A DNA stretch of 64,000 nt, taken from Lachnospiraceae bacterium. GTDB taxonomy: Bacteria; Bacillota; Clostridia; Lachnospirales; Lachnospiraceae. A program made the position numbers and the translations under genes. This document shows positions 39,320-48,330 of this stretch, one piece after another. Under the pieces are notes generated by a model, which saw only the letters and a list, made by a program, of their open reading frames with translations, was not told the DNA's origin and did not search any database. The stretch spans positions 62,001-126,000 of the forward strand of contig JAETOL010000002.1 in NCBI GenBank assembly GCA_021771755.1. Direction: 5' to 3'. Each line of letters opens with the position of its first letter. Position 1 is the stretch's first letter.

Positions 39320-40302
39320 GGAAGAAGTATCAGTGGCATATCGGAGCAGTTTTTGTTACTGCAGCAGTGATACTGGGCGCTCTTTACTACTACGGAATAT
39401 TTGTCGGGAAAAAGGAGCAGCCGGCTGTTTACTCTGTGATCCTTTATCAGAATACAAATGATGAATGGTCTACTCTTGTAGAAGGAACAGAACAGGCAGA
39501 AGAGGATCTGGATATCGATGTAAATTATGTATACCTTGCCCGGGATGATACCGCCCAGGAACAGGCGGCTGCTGTCCGGAGAGAGATCAATGCAGGTTCT
39601 TCGGGGATACTGCTGGCACCAGTGGATACAGAAGAAGTGCAAAACGTTCTGAAATCCATGTATTTGAAAGTTCCCGTACTATGTGTGGAAACTGGAGCAG
39701 GAGATGATTTTCCTGTACTCCGCACAGATGACCGGGCTATGGGAAAAGCCATGGGAGAGGCGATCCTGAAGGATATGGACAGTACCGGAGCACAAAGAAG
39801 AGTCGCTATTCTTACAGAATACATGGGAAGAGACAGTGTAAGACTGAGATATGAGGGCCTGACAGAAGCCCTGAAGGAAGCAAAAGAGCCGGTGATCATA
39901 GAAGAACGGGCGCGGTTCCATGGAGATTTTAGTCTGGGACGGTTTATCAAATCTGTATTTTATGATGCCCCTCCATATCTGGTTACACTGGATAAATATA
40001 TGACAGAACAGGCAGCTGCGGCATGGACAGGATACCGACAGGAAAACGAAAAAAATAAGCTTTCCTGCAGGATCTATGGTATTGGAAACACGGCACGGAC
40101 AGTCAATGATCTGGACAACGAAAACATTGCGGCCTTGATGTATCAGAATGAATTTAATATGGGATATCAGGGCATCACATATCTGACACAAAAGAACAGA
40201 AAAAAGTGGTTAGAGGAGAATACAGCTATCAGATACAGAATGGTTACAAAAGAGTCACTGTACGAGGATGAAAACGAAAGACTTCTGTTTTCGAATACCT
40301 GA
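39316..40302 (+). CDS. Substrate-binding (LacI/RbsB-fold) protein with N-terminal membrane anchor
   Basis: VYSVILYQNTNDEWSTLVEGTEQAEEDLDIDVNYVYL; GSSGILLAPVDTEEV; overlaps kinase stop (ATGA). Confidence 0.8.
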   Translation: MRKKYQWHIGAVFVTAAVILGALYYYGIFVGKKEQPAVYSVILYQNTNDEWSTLVEGTEQAEEDLDIDVNYVYLARDDTAQEQAAAVRREINAGSSGILLAPVDTEEVQNVLKSMYLKVPVLCVETGAGDDFPVLRTDDRAMGKAMGEAILKDMDSTGAQRRVAILTEYMGRDSVRLRYEGLTEALKEAKEPVIIEERARFHGDFSLGRFIKSVFYDAPPYLVTLDKYMTEQAAAAWTGYRQENEKNKLSCRIYGIGNTARTVNDLDNENIAALMYQNEFNMGYQGITYLTQKNRKKWLEENTAIRYRMVTKESLYEDENERLLFSNT

Positions 40303-40320
40303 TGGCGCAGGAGGGAGAAG

Positions 40321-41388
40321 ATGCTGAACAGAAGAAAAGAAACAGGACTGTTGGCAGCAGCACTTATGATATTTATTTTGGGAGGATGCGGGACACAGGA
40401 AGATCCTGCCCAGGAAGAACCTAAAAATCTGAAGATAGGTGTAAGCGTGTATGATCAGTATGACACGTTTATGGCAGAAGTACTTTCCCAGTTTCAGGCT
40501 TATACGAGAGAGAAAGAAAAAGACTGGGGGATACCGATTACCCTTGATATTCAGGATGCAGATCAGAATCAGCTTCAGCAGAATAAACAAATGGATGATT
40601 TTATTGAAGAAGGCTGTGATATTGTCTGTATCAATATGGTTGACAGAACGGATGCCTCATCCATCATCGAAAAAGCAAAAAGTAATGACATACCAGTGAT
40701 TTTTTATAATCGGGAACTGGTAAAGGAGGATCTGGAGCGCTGGGAAAAACTTTACTACGTAGGGGCTGACGCTTTTCAGTCAGGAGAGATGCAGGGGCAG
40801 ATCCTGGTGGAGGAGTGCAGAAAAGATTTTTCCAGCATTGATAAAAACGGCGATGGAGTCCTCCAATATATTATGCTGGAAGGGGAGGCCGGACATAACG
40901 ATTCCATGATTCGAAGTATGGCAGTCATCCAGGAAATCACAGAAAGTGGCTATGTAGTAGAAAAACTTGCAGATGAGATTGCCAACTGGAACAGAGATCA
41001 GGCGGCAAACAAGATGGCATCCTTTATTGAAGATTATGGAGACCGGATAGAGGTTGTCCTGGCCAATAATGACGATATGGCGCTGGGGGCGGTTGACGCT
41101 CTGAAGGACAGCGGTATTATGCCAGGGACAGAGCAATGGCCTATGATCCTGGGAATCGATGGGACAGATGTAGGGAAAAAAGCAGTTGAAAAAGGGGAAT
41201 TTCTGGGGACGGTGCTGAATGATGCCAGAGGTCAGGCCAGAGGAATGATAGAGCTTGCCTGGTCCATTGTATCGGGCAGACCTCTGGAGTCTGACCTGGA
41301 GCTTCAGGAAGGAAAATATATAAGACTTCCTTACCGGAAAGTAACGAGTGAGAACCTCAGTGAGATACAGGCGGGGCAGACCCAGTAA
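40321..41388 (+). CDS. MglB-like sugar-binding lipoprotein
   Basis: Lipobox ILGGC; KIGVSVYDQYDTFMAEVLSQF; KNGDGVLQYIMLEGEAGHND; VVLANNDDMALGAVDAL. Confidence 0.85.
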   Translation: MLNRRKETGLLAAALMIFILGGCGTQEDPAQEEPKNLKIGVSVYDQYDTFMAEVLSQFQAYTREKEKDWGIPITLDIQDADQNQLQQNKQMDDFIEEGCDIVCINMVDRTDASSIIEKAKSNDIPVIFYNRELVKEDLERWEKLYYVGADAFQSGEMQGQILVEECRKDFSSIDKNGDGVLQYIMLEGEAGHNDSMIRSMAVIQEITESGYVVEKLADEIANWNRDQAANKMASFIEDYGDRIEVVLANNDDMALGAVDALKDSGIMPGTEQWPMILGIDGTDVGKKAVEKGEFLGTVLNDARGQARGMIELAWSIVSGRPLESDLELQEGKYIRLPYRKVTSENLSEIQAGQTQ

Positions 41389-41425
41389 ACAGATGAGACA
41401 GCGATGCGCAAGCATAAGTTTTCTC

Positions 41426-41455
41426 AAAAAAAGGGAGCGTCAATAGGCGCTCCCG
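41426..41455 (-). terminator. Rho-independent terminator for the minus-strand hsp20 gene
   Basis: Minus strand GGGAGCGC-CTATTGA-CGCTCCC followed by TTTTTTTGAG. Confidence 0.75.
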
Positions 41456-41477
41456 TAATACAAGGAAGGTGAAGGTT

Positions 41478-41930
41478 TTAGCCCTCAATGGCAATGTAAC
41501 CGGTATTTTCCACTTTTTTCGGAACTTTCTTCGGTACGGAAAGTCTCAGGATTCCATCTTCATATTTTGCATGGATATCTTCCTGGGTGACATCTTCTCC
41601 AACATAAAAACTTCTGCTCATAGTGCCGGCATAACGTTCTCTGCGGATGTAGTTTCCTTTCTGATCCTGTTCGTCTTTATCCAGTCCTTTTGCCGCAGAT
41701 AAAGTAAGGTAGCCGTCTTTTAGCTGAACCTTGATTTCATCTTTCTTAAAGCCTGGAAGATCTACATCAAGTTCATAGCTGTCATCTTTTTCACGGATAT
41801 CAGTTTTCATCATGTTCTGGGCGTGTTTGCCATACAATGGATTTTTTTTACCCCAGAAATTATCGTCAAATCCAAAGTTCATCCAGCTGTCATCAAATAA
41901 GTTTTCTCCAAAAATACTAGGCATCAACAT
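41478..41930 (-). CDS. Hsp20/alpha-crystallin family small heat shock protein
   Basis: MLMPSIFGENLFDD...KTDIREKDDSYELDVDLPGFKKDEIKVQLKDGYLTLSA...SFYVGEDVTQEDIHAKYEDGILRLSVPK. Confidence 0.93.
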   Translation of the reverse strand: MLMPSIFGENLFDDSWMNFGFDDNFWGKKNPLYGKHAQNMMKTDIREKDDSYELDVDLPGFKKDEIKVQLKDGYLTLSAAKGLDKDEQDQKGNYIRRERYAGTMSRSFYVGEDVTQEDIHAKYEDGILRLSVPKKVPKKVENTGYIAIEG

Positions 41931-42050
41931 AAGTCATCTCTCCTTTTTTTATTTATCTATGTGAATAGGTTGTTATTACGGAACCGGGAGGTTTCAGGAA
42001 ACTCAGGATAACTGCTATCCTTTTTATTTCCCTTCCTTTGTTCTAGATGT

Positions 42051-42093
42051 AATATAACACGTATTGCTAGCAGAGTCAAGAGGTGAGTGCTAA
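42051..42093 (-). promoter_or_regulatory. Sigma-A promoter (TTGACT-N17-TATATT) with overlapping degenerate CIRCE element
   Basis: Minus strand TTAGCACTC-acctcttga-CTCTGCTAG (42093..42067; N9 spacing as in CIRCE), overlapping TTGACT (42079..42074); TATATT (42056..42051). Confidence 0.6.
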
Positions 42094-42196
42094 TTTATTT
42101 GTGAAAAAAGTGTGAACTCATGTTGAGATGTTCTTTTACGAGAATTGGAGGATGATTTTGCTAAAAAGGCATACCGGATGCATCGGATTTTTACGC

Positions 42197-42688
42197 TTAC
42201 AGCAAATGATAATGAGGGATGATATCCTCGTAGCTTCCATTTTTCAGGAGAAATCCTCCGGGGATTGTTCCAAGCGGAATGAAGCCCAGTTTTTTGTACA
42301 AGGCCAGCGCTGCTGTATTGGAACTTACGACGGCATTAAACTGCAGGATACGAAAGCCAAGCTCTTTTGCTGTTTTCAGGCAGTGTCTGACAAGTGCTTC
42401 GCCAATATTCTGACCCCGTCTGTCCTTCCTGACAGCATAGCTGGCATTGCAGATATGACCGCAGCGTCCTACATTGTTAGGATGCAGGATATAAAGACCC
42501 ACTGCTTCTCCGGTTTCCTGGTCCCGGGCAATCCCGGTAAAAGACTGTTCCTGAAAAAAAGCCCGGCCGCTTTCTTTATCCAGACATTCTTTCTGGGGAA
42601 AGGCCACGCCGTCCTCCACCACCTGATTCCAGATATGGATGGCGTCTTCTGTGTCTTTTTCTGTAAATTCTGTGATTGTGATCTCCAT
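42197..42688 (-). CDS. GNAT family N-acetyltransferase
   Basis: 163 aa; YAVRKDRRGQNIGEALVRHCLKTAKELGFRILQFNAVVSSNTAALALYKKLGF. Confidence 0.88.
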   Translation of the reverse strand: MEITITEFTEKDTEDAIHIWNQVVEDGVAFPQKECLDKESGRAFFQEQSFTGIARDQETGEAVGLYILHPNNVGRCGHICNASYAVRKDRRGQNIGEALVRHCLKTAKELGFRILQFNAVVSSNTAALALYKKLGFIPLGTIPGGFLLKNGSYEDIIPHYHLL

Positions 42689-42869
42689 AATATTCTCCTC
42701 GCTTTCTGGCAGATAACACCATTTTTATTATACATTTGATTTTTTCGACTGTCTATGTGCCTGAAAAATTAATCAGTTTTTAATCTTTCTTCAAGAATGG
42801 ATTAAGAAACTTCTGTTAGAGTATTAGCATCAAAAGAAAACAAACTTCTTGAAAGGACAGGGTGAAAAT

Positions 42870-43397
42870 ATGGAACAGTTGGAAAAGGTTGAAAAATTAA
42901 GACAAAGAGCGAATATCTCCTATGAAGAGGCCAGGGAAGCGTTGGAGGCATCAGACTGGGATCTTCTGGATGCCATGGTTTATCTGGAAAAACAGGGAAA
43001 GGTAAAACCGCCCAGTCAGGAATCCTATACGACGAATTGTGACGAACAGACACAGTATGTGGATGTAAAAGAAAAGGTGCAGGAGCAGGAAGAAGAGGCT
43101 TCCAGAAAAACCTGGAAAAAGCTGGGACATCTTTTCCGGATCTTTATCAGAAAGACCAGAGACAATGCCTTCTGTGTTTCAAGGAAAGGGGAGGAAATTC
43201 TCAGAGTACCGGTGATCGCAATGCTTATCCTTCTGCTCTTCTTCTGGCAGTTTCTGATACCGGCCGCTGTGATCGCGCTGTTTTTTGACTGCCGCTACTC
43301 CTTTAAGGGAAAGGATGATCTGGAAGGGATGAACCGGGCAATGGAAAAGGCTGGTGAGTTTGCGGACAAGGTAAAGGATGAGTATGAAAAGCTGTGA
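42870..43397 (+). CDS. UBA-like/DUF4342 membrane protein
   Basis: MEQLEKVEKLRQRANISYEEAREALEASDWDLLDAMVYLEKQGK (UBA-like), then TM segment. Confidence 0.75.
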   Translation: MEQLEKVEKLRQRANISYEEAREALEASDWDLLDAMVYLEKQGKVKPPSQESYTTNCDEQTQYVDVKEKVQEQEEEASRKTWKKLGHLFRIFIRKTRDNAFCVSRKGEEILRVPVIAMLILLLFFWQFLIPAAVIALFFDCRYSFKGKDDLEGMNRAMEKAGEFADKVKDEYEKL

Positions 43398-43510
43398 TCG
43401 CGGCAGGAGAAATCCCGGATTGTCATAAACTGCAGAAACCGTTATAATACAATTACCAGATGCCGGGAGAAAAAGGCGGCCTGGTAAAATACAGATAAAG
43501 GAATGGATAT

Positions 43511-44455
43511 ATGCAGCTTTATATGGCTCCCTTAGAAGGGATCACAGGTTATATTTACAGAAATGCTTACTATAAATGTTACGGAGACATCGATCGATAT
43601 TTTGCTCCTTTTATCATGAGCAAAAAGCTGAATCAAAAGGAAATCCGGGATATTCTTCCGGAAAACAACAAGGGGATGGAGCTGGTGCCTCAGATACTTG
43701 CCAACCGTGCGGAGGATTTTCTGGCTATCGCAAAAGCCATACAGTCTTATGGATATCAGGTGGTCAATCTAAATCTGGGCTGTCCTTCTCCTACGGTGAC
43801 TTCAAGAAACAGAGGCGCCGGATTTCTGGAACTGACAAGGGAACTGGATCGGTTTCTGGACGAAATCTTTACCGCCTGTCCCATGAAAATTTCCATAAAA
43901 ACAAGGATCGGTGTAGAGGATGAGGAGGAGTGGCAGCAGCTTCTGAAAATTTATGAAAAGTATCCTCTGGAGGAGCTGATCGTTCATCCGAGACTGAAAA
44001 CAGATCAGTATAAGCCCGGAACGATCCACATGGAGGCTTTCGGAATGGCAGCAAAAAGAAGCTGCCATTCTCTGTGTTATAACGGGGATATCAGCAGTGT
44101 TCCTGATTATGAAGAGCTTCTTCAGAAGTTTCCGGAGACAGATAAAATCATGCTGGGAAGAGGGATCATGAGGAAACCATGGCTGCCCTCAGACATCAGA
44201 AACGGGCAAAAAAAGGATCCGCAGCAGTATAAGGAAAAGCTGAGGGAATTCCATGAAGAGCTGTTAAACGGATATGTGGATTATATGTCCGGAGATACAA
44301 ATACGCTGTATAAAATGAAAGAATTATGGGCATATCTGGGTACTTCATTTACCAGTCCGGAAAAGTATCTGAAAAAAATACGGAAGGCTCAGAGGATCAG
44401 TGAATACAAGATATGGGTCGGTAATCTGTTCCGTGAGCAGGAACTGATCCTGTAG
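43511..44455 (+). CDS. tRNA-dihydrouridine synthase family protein
   Basis: MAPLEGITGYIYRNAYYK; VVNLNLGCPSPTVTSRNRGAGFL; ISIKTRIGVED. Confidence 0.9.
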   Translation: MQLYMAPLEGITGYIYRNAYYKCYGDIDRYFAPFIMSKKLNQKEIRDILPENNKGMELVPQILANRAEDFLAIAKAIQSYGYQVVNLNLGCPSPTVTSRNRGAGFLELTRELDRFLDEIFTACPMKISIKTRIGVEDEEEWQQLLKIYEKYPLEELIVHPRLKTDQYKPGTIHMEAFGMAAKRSCHSLCYNGDISSVPDYEELLQKFPETDKIMLGRGIMRKPWLPSDIRNGQKKDPQQYKEKLREFHEELLNGYVDYMSGDTNTLYKMKELWAYLGTSFTSPEKYLKKIRKAQRISEYKIWVGNLFREQELIL

Positions 44456-44515
44456 CAGGCTGCCTGGCATTTTTGACATTTTATACCATAAGACAAGGGG
44501 AAGGGGAACACGGAA

Positions 44516-45214
44516 ATGGCACATATTCTGATCGTAGAGGACGAGGAAAAGCTGGCACGGTTTGTAGAGCTGGAGCTTCTTCATGAGGGCTATCAGGTAA
44601 GCAAAAGCGGAAATGGAAGAGAGGCACTGACGCTTGCAGAAGCGGGAGATTATGATCTGATCCTTCTGGACATCCTTCTGCCGGGACTGAACGGACTGGA
44701 GGTTCTGAGGCGGCTTCAGCAGGAACAGATCGGAACTCCGGTGATCCTTCTGACTGCCCGTGATGCAGTGATGGATAAGGTAGCGGGGCTGGATGCAGGC
44801 GCAGTTGACTATATCACCAAGCCTTTTGCTATTGAAGAATTACTGGCAAGGATCCGTGTAGGTCTGAAACTTCATGGAAGAACGTCTCCGGCTGTCACAG
44901 CTGTCCGGGAGGAGGGAACTCTGTACTGGAAAGATCTCCGGCTGTCAGAAAAACGTCATCAGGTTACCTGGAACGGACAGGAGATTCATCTTACCAACCG
45001 GGAATTCCGTATGCTCCAGGTGCTTCTGGAAAATAAAAATATCGTACTTTCACGGGAAATCCTTCTGGAAAAAGTATGTGGTTATGACTATATGGGAGAG
45101 ACAAATGTCATGGATGTGTATGTTCGTTTTCTCCGGTCAAAGATTGACGAGGTATATGGAGAAAAAATGATCTGCACTGTCCGTGGTGTAGGATATGTGA
45201 TCAAAGAGGAATGA
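44516..45214 (+). CDS. OmpR-family response regulator
   Basis: HILIVEDEEKLARFVELEL; winged-helix C-terminus. Confidence 0.93.
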   Translation: MAHILIVEDEEKLARFVELELLHEGYQVSKSGNGREALTLAEAGDYDLILLDILLPGLNGLEVLRRLQQEQIGTPVILLTARDAVMDKVAGLDAGAVDYITKPFAIEELLARIRVGLKLHGRTSPAVTAVREEGTLYWKDLRLSEKRHQVTWNGQEIHLTNREFRMLQVLLENKNIVLSREILLEKVCGYDYMGETNVMDVYVRFLRSKIDEVYGEKMICTVRGVGYVIKEE

Positions 45215-45217
45215 TTT

Positions 45218-46498
45218 ATGGTGGAAAAAAACGTCAGTACAGAAACAAAAAGAATGTCCTCTATTGTTATGAAGCTTCACTGGAGTTGGATCGGAAGAAA
45301 GCTTGGCATGTATCTGGGCTTTGACCTGTTTCTTTTTGTGACACTGTGCGTCGGGTGGATCTGTGATCAGGAGATCACCCGTCTGGGAGAGCTGGTATGG
45401 AACTATCAGAGAAGACTGGTGGGTTTTGAAAAAATAAAGGAACTGACTTATATGGTACTGGATACAGACGGGAAGCTGCTTCTGGAGCTGCCGGTCTTTT
45501 CTGCTCTTCGGGTGATCGGGATTCTGATCGGGATCGTGGCTGCGGTTCAGCTGATTGGCAGTTTTTTTGACTATATGGAAGAAGAAAAAAGTATCCGCCG
45601 TATTCTTGCGCCGATTAATGAGATCGCCTTAAAGGCAGATGAACTGAGCCGGATGACCTTTTCCGAGGAAAAATATCAGCAGATTGAAGATGCGATTTCC
45701 AGCCTTCAGCCAAATGAACAGGAGATCCTGTCATTTGGAGATTCCGACCTTCAGGGAATCGAAGCTGCCATGAACAACCTTCTGATGCGTATGAGAGATT
45801 CCTACAGGCAGCAGGCAAGGTTTGTCAATGATGCTTCCCATGAGCTTCGGACGCCCATTGCCGTCATTCAGGGCTATGCAAATATGCTTGCCCGGTGGGG
45901 CAGCAGAGATGAGAAGGTTCTGAATGAATCGATAGAAGCCATTCAGCATGAGTCCGAACACATGAAATACCTGGTGGAACAGCTTCTCTTCCTGGCAAGA
46001 GGTGACAGTGGCAAGACAAAACTGACACTGGAGGAGATTTCTCTTTCTCAGCTGATGGAAGAAATTTATGAAGAATCGTTGATGATCGATGAAAAGCATC
46101 CGTATCGTTACCGAAAACCACAGGAAGAGATCGTGGTGCAGGCGGATGGAACCCTTCTGAAGCAGGCAGTGCGTATCCTGACTGATAACAGTGCCAAATA
46201 TACCCATGAAGGGGATGAGATCGTCTTTAGTCTTGGAAAGACCAGGGAAGGGATTCCCTATCTGCAGGTTCAGGATACCGGTATCGGTATGGAAGAGGCG
46301 GATGTAGCGCACATGTTTGACCGTTTTTACCGGGCAGATGAGGTCCGGAGCTACCAGGGTACCGGTCTGGGACTTGCCATTGCCAAGTGGATCGTGGACA
46401 AGCATGGAGGATATTTTGAAATCCTTTCCAGAACCGGCCTGGGAACCCGTGTACGGATCGTACTGGGGAAAAATCAAAGCTCCAGAACCACTGCCTGA
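45218..46498 (+). CDS. Sensor histidine kinase
   Basis: FVNDASHELRTPIAVIQGYANML; YQGTGLGLAIAKWIVDKHGG. Confidence 0.93.
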   Translation: MVEKNVSTETKRMSSIVMKLHWSWIGRKLGMYLGFDLFLFVTLCVGWICDQEITRLGELVWNYQRRLVGFEKIKELTYMVLDTDGKLLLELPVFSALRVIGILIGIVAAVQLIGSFFDYMEEEKSIRRILAPINEIALKADELSRMTFSEEKYQQIEDAISSLQPNEQEILSFGDSDLQGIEAAMNNLLMRMRDSYRQQARFVNDASHELRTPIAVIQGYANMLARWGSRDEKVLNESIEAIQHESEHMKYLVEQLLFLARGDSGKTKLTLEEISLSQLMEEIYEESLMIDEKHPYRYRKPQEEIVVQADGTLLKQAVRILTDNSAKYTHEGDEIVFSLGKTREGIPYLQVQDTGIGMEEADVAHMFDRFYRADEVRSYQGTGLGLAIAKWIVDKHGGYFEILSRTGLGTRVRIVLGKNQSSRTTA

Positions 46499-48141
46499 TA
46501 GTTCTTCAGATGCAGTATACAATCAGTGATATCTGCCTCCGGATAATTGTTTAAAAGAACTTTTTTACACGCTTTGGGAAGAGGGATATCCTGTGGACCG
46601 GTCTGGAAATTCCCAATCACAAGCAGTGTTTTTTCTCCTTTTCGGAGGTATGCCATCAGGTTGTGCCGGTCTTCCAGATAGGGGATCAGCTCACCGTAGA
46701 CAATGGTCTCTCTGTACTGAGGATGCTTGCGGAGCGCAATCAATTCTTTGTAAAAAGAAAGCAGAGAATCAGGATTATTTAACTGATTATTCACATTGAT
46801 TTCCTTGTAATTGGGATTGACGTTGAGCCATGGTTTTCCGGAAGAAAAACCAGCATTTTCTGAAGAATCCCACTGCATGGGAGTACGTGCGTTATCCCGG
46901 CTGTAGAGAGAGATGCACTTCAGCGCTTCTTCTTCCGAGCAGCCTGCATTCCGCGCAACATGGTACTCATCAATGGTACTGATATCATCAATCTGGTCGA
47001 TGGAAGTGAATTTCATATTTTCCATACCGATTTCCTGACCCTGATAAATAAAGGGAAGACCTTTCAGCATAAAGTACATGACAGCCAGCATTTTTTTGCT
47101 GTGGAGGCTGGCTTCTCCGTCTGGAATATAATGGCTGACCCCTCTTGGTTCATCATGATTTTCAATGATATTGGAGAGGAAACCAATGTCTCCGATACGT
47201 TTCTGAGAGTGGAAACAGCAGCGCTTGTAGTCGTCAGGAGTAATTCTTTTGCGGTCGTACCAGCCTTTGTTACTGTCGCCGAAAACAACCGGAGCAAAGT
47301 CGAACATAGTGGAAAAATACCCATTGTCTCCAATGAAATCCGGAAGCTCTTCGTCCTTCTCATTAAATACTTCCCCCACGGTAAACGCCTCATGAGGGGC
47401 AAAGCTGCGGTCACGCATTTCGCCCAGAAATTCCCCCACACCTTTGGCATCTGCCAGCATATGATCCACACAGGAAAGCCCGTCCGGACGGTCTGTGGGA
47501 TAATTTTTATAAGGCAGTTTTTTCTTGATATTGATGATAGCATCAATGCGGAAACCGCTGAGACCTCTGTCCATCCACCAGTTGATATTTTTGTAGACTT
47601 CCTCACGCACTTCCGGGTTTTCCCAGTTCAGATCCGGCTGCTTTTTGTGGAAAAGATGGAGATACTGCCTGTCTGGATGACCGGGAAGCGGTTCCCATAC
47701 AGATCCGCCGAAGTAGCTGCGCCAGTTGCAGGGAAGTTCTCCGTCTTTACGGTCTTCGATATAGAAGAAATTTCCATATTTTCCTTCGGGATCTGCGCAG
47801 GCTTTTTGAAACCATTCGTGCTCATCGGAGCAGTGATTGACTACAAGATCCAGAAGAATGTACATCTCTCTTTTTCGTGCTTCTTCTATCAGCCGGTTCA
47901 TATCTTCCAGAGTTCCGAAGGATGGATGAATGTTATAATAGTCGGAAATATCATAGCCCTGATCGGCAAAAGGGGAAGGATAACAGGGGGAAATCCATAC
48001 AATATCCACACCCAGATCCTTCAGATAATCCAGTTTCTGTATGATTCCGGGAACATCACCGATCCCGTCGCTGTTTGAGTCAAAAAAGCTTTTGGGATAG
48101 ATCTGATAAGCAACCTTATCATGCCACCATTTACGTTCCAT
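46474..48141 (-). CDS. GH13 alpha-glucosidase / oligo-1,6-glucosidase-like
   Basis: WWHDKVAYQIYPKSFFDSNSDGIGDVPGIIQKLDYLKDLGVDIVWISPCYPSPFADQGYDISDY. Confidence 0.92.
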   Translation of the reverse strand: MERKWWHDKVAYQIYPKSFFDSNSDGIGDVPGIIQKLDYLKDLGVDIVWISPCYPSPFADQGYDISDYYNIHPSFGTLEDMNRLIEEARKREMYILLDLVVNHCSDEHEWFQKACADPEGKYGNFFYIEDRKDGELPCNWRSYFGGSVWEPLPGHPDRQYLHLFHKKQPDLNWENPEVREEVYKNINWWMDRGLSGFRIDAIINIKKKLPYKNYPTDRPDGLSCVDHMLADAKGVGEFLGEMRDRSFAPHEAFTVGEVFNEKDEELPDFIGDNGYFSTMFDFAPVVFGDSNKGWYDRKRITPDDYKRCCFHSQKRIGDIGFLSNIIENHDEPRGVSHYIPDGEASLHSKKMLAVMYFMLKGLPFIYQGQEIGMENMKFTSIDQIDDISTIDEYHVARNAGCSEEEALKCISLYSRDNARTPMQWDSSENAGFSSGKPWLNVNPNYKEINVNNQLNNPDSLLSFYKELIALRKHPQYRETIVYGELIPYLEDRHNLMAYLRKGEKTLLVIGNFQTGPQDIPLPKACKKVLLNNYPEADITDCILHLKNYQAVVLEL

Positions 48142-48330
48142 AGTCTGTTCCTCCTGATATAAATCTGAGGTTTATTATAAAGCTTTCGCAAGGAAAAAAC
48201 ACTGGTCATATTGTCAAAAAAATAAAGGGCTTTTCTATTGACAAATACATGGATTTGTCATAAAGTTATCTTTGACAAACAGTAGTTATTGCTATGATAA
48301 CTATGACGAAAGTGAAAAGAGGAAAAATGA

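Noticed and set aside
46474-46498. 25-bp overlap of convergent kinase and glucosidase genes
   Set aside because: Short tail-to-tail overlaps are common in compact genomes; no further signal.
46960-48078. 372-aa plus-strand ORF
   Set aside because: Antisense shadow of the GH13 alpha-glucosidase with no RBS or domain signature.
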